Shown here one piece after another: positions 8,827 through 17,603 of a stretch of DNA of 38,022 nt (position 1 is the first letter of the stretch; every line of letters begins with the position of its first letter). The position numbers and the translations under genes are program-made. The notes beneath the pieces were generated by a model. It saw only the letters and a program-made list of their open reading frames with translations. It ran no database searches and was not told the origin of the DNA. The stretch is from the NCBI GenBank assembly GCA_964551315.1, contig CAZKCM010000041.1:1-38022 (forward strand). Reading direction: 5' to 3'. The stretch is from Virgifigura sp964551315 (GTDB taxonomy: Bacteria; Pseudomonadota; Alphaproteobacteria; Dongiales; Dongiaceae).

Positions 8827-9315
8827 ATGTCCCACGCGCATCATTACCGGCTGAGGACACGCTGGACGGGGGCGGCAGGCGGACCGACCGCAAGCTATGC
8901 GGCGTATTCGCGGGACTATGTGATCGAGATGGAAGGCAAGCCCGACCTGCACGGGTCGGCCGATCCTGCCTTTCGCGGCGACCCGGCACGGCACAACCCG
9001 GAGGACTGGCTGGTCGCCGCCCTCTCCGCCTGCCACATGTTGAGCTATCTCGCGTTGTGCGCGCGCGGCGGGATCTCGGTCGTCGCCTACGAGGACGAGG
9101 CGACCGGCACGATGGCGCCGTCCGAAGGCCGGATCCGCTTCACGGAGGTGGTGCTGCGACCGAAGGTGGTGATCGATCCGGCGAACGACCTCGAGAAGGC
9201 AGTGCGGCTGCACGCCCAGGCCCATGCCGAATGCTTCATCGCGAACTCGGTGAACTTCCCCGTGCGCCACGACGCTTCGGTCACCCACGCGGCTCCCGCC
9301 GGCAATCGGCCGTGA
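8827..9315 (+). CDS. OsmC/Ohr family protein
   Basis: A 162-residue OsmC-family protein. The two redox cysteines are Cys69 (ALSACHMLSYL) and Cys136 (HAECFIANSVNFPV), the pair that reduces organic hydroperoxides in this family through a thiol mechanism. The length and HNPEDWLVAALSACH motif are closer to the general OsmC/YhfA branch than to classical Ohr. It starts at ATG 8827 with GGAGG six bases upstream and follows hemB closely, so the two may be one operon; pairing a peroxidase-like protein with tetrapyrrole synthesis could make sense under oxidative stress, but that is inference. It converges on a small unknown gene. Confidence 0.88.
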   Translation: MSHAHHYRLRTRWTGAAGGPTASYAAYSRDYVIEMEGKPDLHGSADPAFRGDPARHNPEDWLVAALSACHMLSYLALCARGGISVVAYEDEATGTMAPSEGRIRFTEVVLRPKVVIDPANDLEKAVRLHAQAHAECFIANSVNFPVRHDASVTHAAPAGNRP

Positions 9316-9352
9316 CCGTTCGGTCCACGATGTGATACAAGCGGCGTCCGGT

Positions 9353-9688
9353 TCAGGCAGCCGTCTTGGGTACGCCGAGCACCCTGAGTGCCGACAGTAG
9401 TGCTGGCGTCTGCGACTCCGTGACGCGTCGAAGCCGTTCGATCGCCTCCCGCAGTCGAACCGTGCTTTCGCCGCGGAAGACAATGTGGCTCGGCGAGATC
9501 ATTTCGATATCGATACCACATTGCGTCACCGACAAAATCATCGGCCGCCCGAAATACCGGCGATATCTTAGCCAGTAGTCGTCCGCAGTATTGACGATGA
9601 ACTTCCACCGCTGCGGCTCGAACGTCATGAGGGCCACGAGCCGATCGACGACGTACTCCTCCTCCTTGTTGGCCAAGAAGTTGTTCAT
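9353..9688 (-). CDS. Hypothetical protein of 111 residues
   Basis: I do not recognise this protein. It starts at the ATG read from 9686-9688 with a G-rich ribosome site (GGGGGGA) six bases upstream, which supports translation. It is soluble and mixed alpha/beta in look: an acidic/basic N-terminal helix (NKEEEYVVDRLVALM), aromatic-rich middle (DDYWLRYRRYFGRP), and a C-terminal helix STVRLREAIERLRRVT. No signal peptide or membrane segment is seen, and one cysteine (Cys57). Its codon use is less extreme in GC than its neighbours, which may hint at transfer. It is divergent from the cyanophycinase-like gene by 42 bases and converges on the OsmC-like gene. Confidence 0.65.
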   Translation of the reverse strand: MNNFLANKEEEYVVDRLVALMTFEPQRWKFIVNTADDYWLRYRRYFGRPMILSVTQCGIDIEMISPSHIVFRGESTVRLREAIERLRRVTESQTPALLSALRVLGVPKTAA

Positions 9689-9730
9689 CCGTTCCCCCCG
9701 GACCTTGCCCTTTCTTGAGCGCCAGCAATA

Positions 9731-11008
9731 ATGCAGCACGCGACGGGACTTCACAACGCTCGCCCTATGGCTTCGATACTCTCCAACGATTTCCAGCCGG
9801 CGTCGCGGGCAGCGCCGCGCGGCCTTGGGCGCCTTTCGCGCCTTTCGGCGGTCGCGGCGCTTGTCATCGCGCTCGCGGCCTGCGCCGGCACGGACGGACC
9901 GCGCCGGGGCGCCTTCCCGGATTATCGGCTGCCCGAGCCCGCCGCGATGCCCGAGCCGATCGCCCAGCGCCCGGGCCGCGGCGCGTTGATCCTCCATGGC
10001 GGCGGTTATGCGGCGCGCCCCACCCTCGACCGGATCGTGGCAAGGGCGGGCCTCGCCCCGGCGCTTTGCGTGATCGACACGGCCTCGGAGGGCGACGGCG
10101 AATCGGGGCGCTTCTTCAGGGGCTATGAGGCCCTGAAGCTTCGCGCCATCACGATCGACGGCACCAATGCCGATGCGCCGGCAACGATCGAAGCCTTGCG
10201 GGGGTGCAGCGCCTACTTCTTCGGCGGCGGCGATCCGCAACGCTTGTCGGAGGCTTTCCGTCCGGGCGGCCGCGAGTCGGCGGCCCTCGCCACGATCCGC
10301 GAGAGGTTCGAGCGCCGGGGCGCCACCGTCGCCGGGTCCAGCGCCGGGGCGATGATCGCCGGCCCGGTGACCCTGTGCGAATGCGGTCAAAGCAGCAGCA
10401 TCGCCGCCCTGCTCCAGGGGACGCTGTTCCAGGCGCCGGGCTTCGACTTCGTTGACGGTGTTCTGGTGGACGCCCATTTCTTCGCCCGCGGCCTCCTCGG
10501 CCGCCACCTCTATGCCCTGGCCCGGAACGGCGTCCGGATCGGCGTCGGGATCGACGAGGAGACCGCAGTGATCGTGCCGGGTGACGGCGACGGGGATGGC
10601 GCCCTCTGGGAGGTCGTGGGCAGCAGGGCCGTCGCCGTCATCGAGGCGCCGCCGGATGCCTCGACCGACGCGCTCCACGGCTTCACGCTCAGCCTGCTTT
10701 CGCCCGGCGACCGGTTCGATCCGTTGCGCGGCACCTTTGTCGTGGCACCCGAGCGCCGACCGATGCACATCGACGCGAGCGAGGCCAGGGCACAACCGAT
10801 CGCGGCGAGCGACATCTTCGCCTCGAACCGCATTCCGGAGCTGCTGATCCGCCTCGTGCGAGGCCCGGCCACGGAGGCCGTCGGTACCGCCGCGCACCGC
10901 TCGATCCGCGTGACCTTCCGAGAGACCGACACGACCGAAGCCTATTTCGACGGCACGAACTACAGCATCCTGCGCGTATCGGCCGGCATCGAACGCGGCG
11001 GCGTATAA
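9731..11008 (+). CDS. Cyanophycinase-like peptidase (S51 family), predicted lipoprotein
   Basis: The 425-residue product has a basic N-terminus, a hydrophobic stretch and a lipobox (VIALAAC, Cys51), so it is probably exported and lipid-anchored. The catalytic part carries the S51 signatures: ALILHGGG at 85-92, the FFGGGDPQRL motif at 163-172, the nucleophile Ser204 in AGSSAGAM, and DAHFFARGLLGRHL. Cyanophycinases hydrolyse the beta-Asp-Arg polymer cyanophycin to dipeptides; extracellular versions let bacteria feed on it. The C-terminal part after about 300 is less conserved. The start may be ATG 9731 or, giving a more usual signal length, ATG 9767; neither has a strong ribosome site. No cyanophycin synthetase is nearby. 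Another S51-type dipeptidase specificity is possible. Confidence 0.82.
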   Translation: MQHATGLHNARPMASILSNDFQPASRAAPRGLGRLSRLSAVAALVIALAACAGTDGPRRGAFPDYRLPEPAAMPEPIAQRPGRGALILHGGGYAARPTLDRIVARAGLAPALCVIDTASEGDGESGRFFRGYEALKLRAITIDGTNADAPATIEALRGCSAYFFGGGDPQRLSEAFRPGGRESAALATIRERFERRGATVAGSSAGAMIAGPVTLCECGQSSSIAALLQGTLFQAPGFDFVDGVLVDAHFFARGLLGRHLYALARNGVRIGVGIDEETAVIVPGDGDGDGALWEVVGSRAVAVIEAPPDASTDALHGFTLSLLSPGDRFDPLRGTFVVAPERRPMHIDASEARAQPIAASDIFASNRIPELLIRLVRGPATEAVGTAAHRSIRVTFRETDTTEAYFDGTNYSILRVSAGIERGGV

Positions 11009-11136
11009 CCCTGCTGGCAGGCGCCTGCGAGCTTTCCTCTGGAGGCGCCCGCCGCGCTATCCGGAGATGCGGAAGGACAGGACCTCGTAAGCGGACAAGC
11101 TGTGTTGATTGCGGCCACGAGGACGCCGTGACCGGC

Positions 11137-11703
11137 TCAGCCTTCCGTCCGCGTCGGGGCGCGAGGGTCCGATACCGACCTGGCGGCACGCCGATCTTGC
11201 CCGCGAACAAGCAAGTACACGCCACCCAGGCCCAGTACGGCCGCCGCCAATCCCAGCACCATGATCGGATCTGTCGTTCCCAGATCGATGAGCAGGAACT
11301 TGCGCACAAGCGCGAGCAGGGCGATCAGGATCATCGTCCTGACCCGTACGATGTTGTCCTCGCGCTGGAGCACACCCAGGAGCGAGTGGTTGAACTCGAG
11401 CGCGATCAGGACCGTCATGATCATGCCGAAGACTTCTTGGAATACCCTCTGTTCGACGGGCCCATCCAGCCCGAGCATGAGAAGAAGCCCGATCCGGAAC
11501 GCCAGATGCGCGACAGCAGCGAGAATGACGGCCGCGATCAGCACCGTGAGAACAAGCGCCACGACCTGCTCGAAACGCTCGTAGGCGCTCAGCGTTCTCC
11601 ACGCACGGCGGGTCTCCTGCAAAGGAAAGCGGTCGCGCTTCGGTGGGGCGGCTAGCCGCTGCTCGGCCGTGGGAACTTCATCGTGACGCTGTGCCTTTTG
11701 CAT
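11137..11703 (-). CDS. PsiE-like membrane protein
   Basis: A 188-residue inner-membrane protein with a charged N-terminal tail of about 45 residues and four predicted membrane helices near 46-78, 90-112, 120-140 and 147-168. The conserved block ALEFNHSLLG, the RVRTMILIALLALVRKFLLID stretch and the short TTDP loop fit the phosphate-starvation-inducible PsiE family, whose biochemical role is unknown. The start is the ATG read from 11701-11703, with GGAGG a little far upstream (about 12 bases). The frame stays open upstream, but that region is low-complexity Arg/Gly/Pro. It converges on the cyanophycinase-like gene across 128 bases that hold only short palindromes such as CAGGCGCCTG. Confidence 0.78.
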   Translation of the reverse strand: MQKAQRHDEVPTAEQRLAAPPKRDRFPLQETRRAWRTLSAYERFEQVVALVLTVLIAAVILAAVAHLAFRIGLLLMLGLDGPVEQRVFQEVFGMIMTVLIALEFNHSLLGVLQREDNIVRVRTMILIALLALVRKFLLIDLGTTDPIMVLGLAAAVLGLGGVYLLVRGQDRRAARSVSDPRAPTRTEG

Positions 11704-12173
11704 GACTGGTAAGCCGCCTCCGGAGTTCTCGTCTGTGCTCAGCCGGCCGTAGCCAGCGGGCGGCTGCAGGCCGGAGCGGCCCCTCACGTCCCCTACTCGG
11801 CCGCGGCGGACTGCCGGCCGTCGGCGCCGCGGCACCGGACACTCCGATCGCGCACCGGCCGCGCGAGCCGATGAAACCTTCGGGCCCATCGCGGACCCCT
11901 GCCGGCAGCCCTTCGGCGTCCCGCAGTCGCCGGGCATCGATCGCTAACGCGAGGCTAGCGAGATGGTTCCGGGCGCCGTGATGGGTCTTTCCGAGCACGG
12001 ACGGCGCGCCGTGAAAGGCGTCATGAGCCATTCAGTGGCAACGGCCCCTCCCCACGCTTTCGAAGAGCGCATGGGCAGCCGGGCCGGCGGTCCCACGGCG
12101 CCGAACCCACGGCTTCGAAACCACAAGCGGCGGACCCCCACACCGATGAGCTCGCGGGGCCCGCCGCGGCGGC
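11704..12173. other. 470-base gap with no supported gene
   Basis: The stretch between the PsiE-like start and the GYD-protein stop is GC-rich in all frames; the open frames give Arg/Pro-rich sequence with no motif and no good ribosome site. The only structure noted is a small inverted repeat, TCGCTA (11941-11946) against TAGCGA (11956-11961), which could end the GYD transcript on the minus strand or be chance. Confidence 0.4.
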
Positions 12174-12506
12174 TCACTGGCTCGGCTGGGCAAACTTGTC
12201 GGCGATCTCGCCGGCCTTCTTCATTGCCTCCGAGGCCTCTTCCGCGGTCATGAGGACCGTCGTCCTGGTGGCGGAGAGGCCACGGCGGCCGAGGGCGACC
12301 AGCGAGCCTGCGGTGACGCTCGCATGGTCGGGCGCTTCGACCAGCAGGACGATGTCATACTCCCCGAAGGCGAAGAAGTACTGATGCAGCGTACCGCCGA
12401 TCGCCTCGACGAGCTTGGCGGCGCTTTCGCGGCGATTGTGCGGCGTCGCCAGCAAGGCCTTGACGCCGTCCTGCGAAAGCTTCGCTTCGATGAGGTAGAA
12501 AGCCAT
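12174..12506 (-). CDS. GYD domain protein
   Basis: A 110-residue GYD-domain protein, a small ferredoxin-like alpha/beta fold of unknown biochemical role found widely in proteobacteria. Family marks are the N-terminal strand MAFYLIEAKLSQDGVKALL, the central FAFGEYDIVLLVEAPD (46-60, containing the GEYD version of the GYD motif) and TRTTVLMTAEEASEAMKKA. No signal or membrane segment. Start is the ATG read from 12504-12506, preceded by GGGGGTGGA. It is divergent from the adenylate cyclase fusion gene across 263 bases with no gene. Confidence 0.85.
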   Translation of the reverse strand: MAFYLIEAKLSQDGVKALLATPHNRRESAAKLVEAIGGTLHQYFFAFGEYDIVLLVEAPDHASVTAGSLVALGRRGLSATRTTVLMTAEEASEAMKKAGEIADKFAQPSQ

Positions 12507-12769
12507 TTGTCCACCCCCGTTGCATGATGCGCGAGCCGTCCGGGCGAACCCGGCGTTCTCTCGCTTTGGGGAGGCAGGTCGAGTCTCCGAAATCGGCGAA
12601 CGCCATCTCGTGACGAGAAGACTCCGCCGATGCCAGACGAGTCTCCCGATGAGAGGACGAGTGTAGACCTGTTCGCGTCCGCCTGAAAGCGGGCCGTGGC
12701 CGCCGGTGCGTTCCTTTCGCGTGGATTCGCGCATACCGGTGCGCTAAGCTTCGCACATAGGAGATTGGC

Positions 12770-14545
12770 GTGGAACGCCGGCTCGCTGCAGTTCTCTGCA
12801 CCGATGTGGTCGGCTACTCCCGGCTCATGGAGCTGGACGAGGCCGAGACGCTGGCGGCGCTGAAACGGCGCCGCAAGGACATCCTTGAGCCGCTCGTCCG
12901 CACGCATCACGGTCGCGTCATCAAGGTGATGGGGGACGGTGTCCTGGTCGAGTTTGCCAGCGCCGTCAATGCGGTCGCCTGCGCCATCGAGCTGCAGAGG
13001 CACATGGCGGCGGCCAACGCCGGCCTGCCGGAAGATCGCCGGATCGTCATGCGGATCGGCGTCAATCTCTGCGACGCGATCGTCGAAGGCAGCGATCTCT
13101 ACGGCGAGGGCGTCAACGTCGCCGCCCGGCTGGAGGCACTGACCGAGCCCGGCGGCATCTCGATCTCCGGGGCCGCCTACGATCAGGTCAAGAACAAGAT
13201 CGACGCCCGCTTCGAGGATCTTGGCCCGCAGACCCTGCGAAATCTTCGCGATCCGATCCGCGTCTATCGCGTCCTGCCCGGCGAGAGGCCACCCAGAGGT
13301 TCCGAACGACCACCCGGCACCGAGGTCAATCAGGATAAGCCGTCGGTTGCCGTGCTGCCCTTCGTCAACATGAGCGACGATCCGGAGCGGCTGTATTTCA
13401 GCGACGGCCTCACCGAAGATATCATTACCGGCCTCTCACGCTTCCGGCAGCTTCTCGTCATCGCCCGCAACTCGTCATTCCAGTATCGGGGGAAAGCCGT
13501 TGACGTGCGGCAGGTGGCTCGGGACCTGGGGGTCCGGTTCGTCGTCGAGGGCAGCGTTCGCACGGCCGGTACCCGGCTGCGTGTCACCGCGCAGCTGATC
13601 GACGCCGCGGCGGGCTGCCACATCTGGGCGGAGCGCTTCGACCGAGAGCTGACGGACATATTCGCCGTACAGGACGAGATTACGCGGACCATCGTCGCCA
13701 GTCTCGCGGGCCGGATTGAGGATGCCGACCGCCGGCGCGCATTGCGCAAGAACCCCGGCGACCTCTCCGCGTATGACCTCCTCCTTCAAGGCAGGCACTG
13801 CTTGGACCGGGGCTCGCAGCAGGATGTGCTGAAGGCGCGCGGACTCTTCGAGCGGGTCATCGCGCTGGATCCGGATTACGCCGCCGCATATGTCGCGCTT
13901 GCCGAGACGTATTTCTACGAAGCCGTATCCACTTGGGCGCCCTCACCCGAGGCCGCGGCTGAACGGCTGTTCCAACTCGCCCATGTGGCGGCGGGGCTGG
14001 ACGATCAGGAGAGTCGCGCCCGCCTGTGCCTTGCCTGGGGGCACTGGCAGGTCGAGGGGAACTTCGAGATGGCAAAGGCCCAGATCGAGGAAGCGATCGC
14101 CCTCAACCCCAACGACTTGGACAATTATTGCCTGAAAGGCTTTCTCCTGACCTATACGGGCGAGCTCGAGGAAGGCATCTGGTGCACAAGCGAGGCGATC
14201 CGCCGAGCGCCCAACATGCCCGAGAAATGCCTGCATAGCCGCGTCATGGCCGAATACCTGCTGGGACGATACGAAGACGCCATCGCGACGTTTGGCCGAA
14301 TGTCGCAGCCGCGCGCGGACCTCCTAGGGTGGCTGGCCGCCTGCTACGCCGAGCTGGGGCGCGACGGCGAGGCACGCGCGGCAGCGGCGAGGTTCCACGA
14401 GCGCGCCCGTGCCGAGCGTGCCGGACCTTCGGACGACGACGTCGAGGGCTGGAAGGCATACTGGGCGAAAGCATTTCCCGCGAGAGACCGGAGCAGCGTC
14501 GAGCGCCTGCTCGCCGGGCTGCGCAAGGCAGGTCTGCCGGTCTAA
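12770..14545 (+). CDS. Class III adenylate/guanylate cyclase fused to TolB-like and TPR domains
   Basis: This 591-residue protein has three parts. Residues 1-170 are a class III nucleotide cyclase: metal ligands Asp12 (LCTDVVGYSR) and Asp56 (VMGDG), substrate-selecting Lys52 and Asp109, and transition-state residues Asn116 and Arg120 (GVNVAARLEAL). All are present, so it should be active, and Lys/Asp favours ATP. Residues about 190-310 are the TolB/FlgO-like domain often attached to such cyclases (SVAVLPFVNMSDDPE, FVVEGSVR, HIWAERFDRELTDIF). Residues about 325-590 form TPR-like helical repeats for protein contacts. No membrane segment is visible, so it is probably cytoplasmic. The start is GTG 12770 with AGGAG six bases upstream, a convincing choice. 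It converges on the YheT-like gene. Confidence 0.9.
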   Translation: MERRLAAVLCTDVVGYSRLMELDEAETLAALKRRRKDILEPLVRTHHGRVIKVMGDGVLVEFASAVNAVACAIELQRHMAAANAGLPEDRRIVMRIGVNLCDAIVEGSDLYGEGVNVAARLEALTEPGGISISGAAYDQVKNKIDARFEDLGPQTLRNLRDPIRVYRVLPGERPPRGSERPPGTEVNQDKPSVAVLPFVNMSDDPERLYFSDGLTEDIITGLSRFRQLLVIARNSSFQYRGKAVDVRQVARDLGVRFVVEGSVRTAGTRLRVTAQLIDAAAGCHIWAERFDRELTDIFAVQDEITRTIVASLAGRIEDADRRRALRKNPGDLSAYDLLLQGRHCLDRGSQQDVLKARGLFERVIALDPDYAAAYVALAETYFYEAVSTWAPSPEAAAERLFQLAHVAAGLDDQESRARLCLAWGHWQVEGNFEMAKAQIEEAIALNPNDLDNYCLKGFLLTYTGELEEGIWCTSEAIRRAPNMPEKCLHSRVMAEYLLGRYEDAIATFGRMSQPRADLLGWLAACYAELGRDGEARAAAARFHERARAERAGPSDDDVEGWKAYWAKAFPARDRSSVERLLAGLRKAGLPV

Positions 14546-14570
14546 CGCCGGATCGCGCCCTTGAGGCCAC

Positions 14571-14606
14571 CACCCTTGCCGACGGGACCAAGACCACGCG
14601 CAAGGG
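14571..14606. terminator. Weak inverted repeat between convergent genes
   Basis: In the 88-base gap between the cyclase and YheT-like stops, CCCTTG near 14571 pairs with CAAGGG near 14601 across a long loop. There is no T-run; it is a weak terminator candidate. Confidence 0.2.
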
Positions 14607-14633
14607 CGGGGCGATCTTGCCGGGCCCGAGACG

Positions 14634-15614
14634 CTAGCCGAGGGCCGCGAGGAACCGCGCGATGCAGCGGTCGTGCCAGGCGGCGCGACCGCCGAGGCCG
14701 TGAAAGCCCACATGGCCCCCGCCTTTGGGAAGCAGCGGCGTGAGCTTCCGGTTTGCCGCCCAATCGAAGCCGAGATAGGCGTCGGCCGGGATCCAGGGAT
14801 CGTTGAGCGCGTGAATCACCAGCGTCGGCACCCGGATATCCGGGAGGAAGTTCAAGGCCGCGCAACGGGCATAATAGTCGTCCGCGCCGGCGAACCCGTT
14901 GCAGGGCGCGACCACCCGGTCGTCGAACGCGTAGACGGTGCGGATCGCGGCAAAGCGGTCGGCGACGCCTGGGGCATCGGCCAGCGCCGCGAACTCCTCC
15001 TTCATCCGGGCGAGGATGTAGCGGTGATAGCCCCAGTTGCGCCGCGCCATCATCCGGAGCTGCGTCGCCTTGAGATCGATCGGCGCCGACACGCTGGCGG
15101 CGCCGAGCACGAGCGCGCGCCGCCCCTCCTCACCCAGATACTTCAGGAGCATGTTGCCGCCGAGCGAATAGCCGATCAGGAACAGGCCACGACGTGCCAA
15201 CCGACCGTCCATCTGGCCGATTACCGCCCGCAGGTCCTCGCTTCTCCCGGCGTGGTAGCGGAAGCGGCATCGTGCGCGCGACCGCCCGGCCCCGCGGAGA
15301 TTGAGGCGGAGGACCGGATAGCCCAGCGACAGGAAATGGCGGGCGCTGGCCAGCATGTAGTGGCTGTCCTCGCAGCCGGTCAGGCCGTGGATCAACACAA
15401 CCAGCGGTCGCGGCGGCGCGGACTCGCGCGGCCGGTTCAGCACCGCCATCAGCGCGTCGCCGGAGCCATCGGTCATCGCGAACTCGATCCGCTGCGACGG
15501 ATAGCCGTCCAGGCTCGGCCGCCGCCGGAGGAGATGGTTCCGCAGCGTCTGCAGATCGCCGCCCCACCAGGGCGGGCGCGGCCGGAACGGCGGGAATGAC
15601 GGTACCGCCTTCAT
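14634..15614 (-). CDS. YheT-family alpha/beta hydrolase
   Basis: A 326-residue alpha/beta hydrolase of the YheT/ABHD1-3 type. Visible elements are the N-terminal PPWWGGDLQTLRNHLLRR typical of this family, oxyanion-hole motif LIHGLTG (74-80), nucleophile Ser150 in GYSLGGN, acid Asp in HALNDPWIP and the catalytic His in GGGHVGFHG near the C-terminus. Substrates of bacterial YheT proteins are poorly known; esters or lipids are likely. The start was set at the ATG read from 15612-15614. It lies 16 bases behind a second alpha/beta hydrolase gene on the same strand, so they are probably cotranscribed. Confidence 0.87.
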   Translation of the reverse strand: MKAVPSFPPFRPRPPWWGGDLQTLRNHLLRRRPSLDGYPSQRIEFAMTDGSGDALMAVLNRPRESAPPRPLVVLIHGLTGCEDSHYMLASARHFLSLGYPVLRLNLRGAGRSRARCRFRYHAGRSEDLRAVIGQMDGRLARRGLFLIGYSLGGNMLLKYLGEEGRRALVLGAASVSAPIDLKATQLRMMARRNWGYHRYILARMKEEFAALADAPGVADRFAAIRTVYAFDDRVVAPCNGFAGADDYYARCAALNFLPDIRVPTLVIHALNDPWIPADAYLGFDWAANRKLTPLLPKGGGHVGFHGLGGRAAWHDRCIARFLAALG

Positions 15615-15630
15615 CGCCCCTGCCCCGCCT

Positions 15631-16473
15631 TCACCCGCCCAGCAGCCATCCCCGGACCACGGCAATCTGGTCCTCGGCCACCAGCGCCGGCGCGTGGCCG
15701 ATGCCCGGGAAGGTCACCACCCTGGCCCGCGGACCGCGCCGCTCCATCTCCGCCGCCGTCTCGGCGGACAGCAGGTCGGACTCGGCCCCACGCAGCACCA
15801 GAACCGGGCAGCGGACCGCGTCCCAGACGCTCCACAGGTCCACATCCTGGACACCCTGCCTGAACGCCGCGCCGATCGCCGGATCATAGGCAAGGCCGAA
15901 CCCGCCGTCCGGCAGGCGGCGGTGGCCGTGCTCGGCCAAATGCCGCCAAGCCGCGTCCGGCAGCGGGCCGAAGGGCGCGTGCACCCGGCGCAGATAGGCC
16001 TCGAGCGCCTCAAGCGTCTCGAACCGCGGGTCCTGGCCGACATAGCCCGCGATCCGCTCCAGTGCCGCCTTCGGCAGGAAGGGGCCGACGTCGTTCAGCA
16101 CCAGGCGACGGATGGGCGTGTTGGGCTGCGCCGCCAGCATCATGCCGATGAGCCCGCCCATGGAGGTCCCGACCCAATCCACCTCCAGAACGTCGAGCCG
16201 GGCGATCAGCGCCGCCATGTCGGCCAGATACTGCGGATAGCCGTACCCCTCCGCCTGCGTCAGCCAATCGCTGCGGCCGCGCCCGACGACGTCGGGACAG
16301 ACCACCCGGAAGGCATCGGCGAGCGCCGTCGCCAAGCGATCGAAGTCGCGGCCGTTGCGGGTGAGACCATGGGCGCAGACGAGGGTTCGTGGAGCCGCGC
16401 GTTCGCCCCACTCCACATAGGCGACGCGATGGAAACCGTGCGGACCCAGACCCAGAACGCTGCCGGTCCTCAT
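15631..16473 (-). CDS. Alpha/beta hydrolase
   Basis: A 280-residue alpha/beta-fold hydrolase. It has the HG oxyanion motif CAHGLTRNGRDF (33-44), the nucleophile elbow GTSMGG with Ser104, a cap region at about 130-200, a probable acid in RGAESDLLS near 234, and His in FPGIGHAP near 262. It resembles the small-substrate branch that includes ester and lactone hydrolases; no specific substrate can be assigned. The start read from 16471-16473 is preceded by a G-rich stretch. It is the first gene of a likely two-gene unit with the YheT-like hydrolase. Confidence 0.85.
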   Translation of the reverse strand: MRTGSVLGLGPHGFHRVAYVEWGERAAPRTLVCAHGLTRNGRDFDRLATALADAFRVVCPDVVGRGRSDWLTQAEGYGYPQYLADMAALIARLDVLEVDWVGTSMGGLIGMMLAAQPNTPIRRLVLNDVGPFLPKAALERIAGYVGQDPRFETLEALEAYLRRVHAPFGPLPDAAWRHLAEHGHRRLPDGGFGLAYDPAIGAAFRQGVQDVDLWSVWDAVRCPVLVLRGAESDLLSAETAAEMERRGPRARVVTFPGIGHAPALVAEDQIAVVRGWLLGG

Positions 16474-16685
16474 CGACCGCCCCCGGAGACGGTGAAGGAT
16501 CGGTCCGTTGTCATCACGCGTTTGCCCTCCGTACTCGCTTCGTCGCCGTCAAGAGTTCTTCCACGGCTCGTCGCCCTCATGATAGAGAAAAGATGCCGCC
16601 GGTCGGCGCGGCCTTGCGGGTCGAGTTTCGTCAGTATTACATACGGTCGAATCATGGCACCGTTTCCCTTCGCGCGGCCGGCCCT

Positions 16686-17603
16686 ATGACGAGCCTGTCC
16701 GACACCTCTCTCGCACCGGACCACGATGCCGCCCTGCGGCGGCGCGGGCTGCTTCTGGTTGCTGCCGCGGCGGTCGTGTGGAGCAGCGGCGGGCTGATCG
16801 TCCGCTGCATCGAGGCCGAGGATCCCTGGACCGTCATCTTCTGGCGCTCCGTCTTCGCCGCCCTGTTCCTGTTCGGATTCGTCCTGCTGCGCGACCGTTG
16901 GCATGCCCTGGGTGTCTTCCGCCAGATGGGGCTGCCCGGCCTCGTCGTGGCCGTGTGCTTCACGATCGCCTCGACCTGCTTCGTGATCGCGCTCGAGCTC
17001 ACCACGGTGGCGAATACGCTGATCATCCTCAGCACCGCGCCGCTGATCGCGGCCCTGATCGGCCGGGCCGTGCTGCGCGAGCCGGTGCGCCTCCGGACCT
17101 GGCTCGCCATGATGGCGGCACTCCTCGGCATTGCCATCATGGTGTCGGACTCCTTCGCCCGGGGCTCCCTGGCGGGCGACCTGATCGCCTTCGTGATCGC
17201 CGCCGCCTTCGCCCTCGCCATCGTGACGACGCGCCGCCACCGCGCGGTCCGCATGACACCGGCGACCTGCCTCGCCGCGGTCTTCGCCGGGTTGATCGCT
17301 TTGCCCGCGGCGGGCTCGCTGGCGGTTTCGACGCCCGACCTGGGCCTGCTGGTGCTGTTCGGCGCCGGCCAGCTCGGCGTCGGGCTGGTGCTGTTCACGG
17401 CCGGCGCGCGACTGGCTCCGGCCGCCGAGGCCGCCCTGATCTCGGTCCTGGAACCGATTCTCGGCCCGATCTGGGTCTGGGTGTTCCTCAGTGAGAACCC
17501 GACGCTCGCGGCGTTGATCGGCGGCGTGATCGTGCTTCTGGCGCTGATCGTCCACACCCTGCTCGATCTGCGGCAGACACGGCCAATCCCGCCCGCCGTT
17601 TAG
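16686..17603 (+). CDS. EamA-family (DMT superfamily) permease
   Basis: A 305-residue inner-membrane protein of the drug/metabolite transporter superfamily with two EamA repeats and about ten membrane helices. Marks include VVWSSGGLIVRCIE in helix 1, FWRSVFAALFLF in helix 2, the repeat LTTVANTLIILSTAPLIAALIG in the first half and LAPAAEAALISVLEPILGPIWVW in the second. Such proteins export amino acids, nucleotides or related metabolites; the substrate is unknown. The start at ATG 16686 is the one directly before the short cytosolic N-terminus; the frame is open further upstream. Its stop overlaps the stop of the convergent ornithine decarboxylase gene by two bases, so there is no room for a separate terminator. 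Confidence 0.88.
   Translation: MTSLSDTSLAPDHDAALRRRGLLLVAAAAVVWSSGGLIVRCIEAEDPWTVIFWRSVFAALFLFGFVLLRDRWHALGVFRQMGLPGLVVAVCFTIASTCFVIALELTTVANTLIILSTAPLIAALIGRAVLREPVRLRTWLAMMAALLGIAIMVSDSFARGSLAGDLIAFVIAAAFALAIVTTRRHRAVRMTPATCLAAVFAGLIALPAAGSLAVSTPDLGLLVLFGAGQLGVGLVLFTAGARLAPAAEAALISVLEPILGPIWVWVFLSENPTLAALIGGVIVLLALIVHTLLDLRQTRPIPPAV

Noticed and set aside
9314..9325. GACC-GTTC-GGTC hairpin after the OsmC-like gene
   Set aside because: Only four pairs and overlapping the stop codon; too weak to call a terminator.
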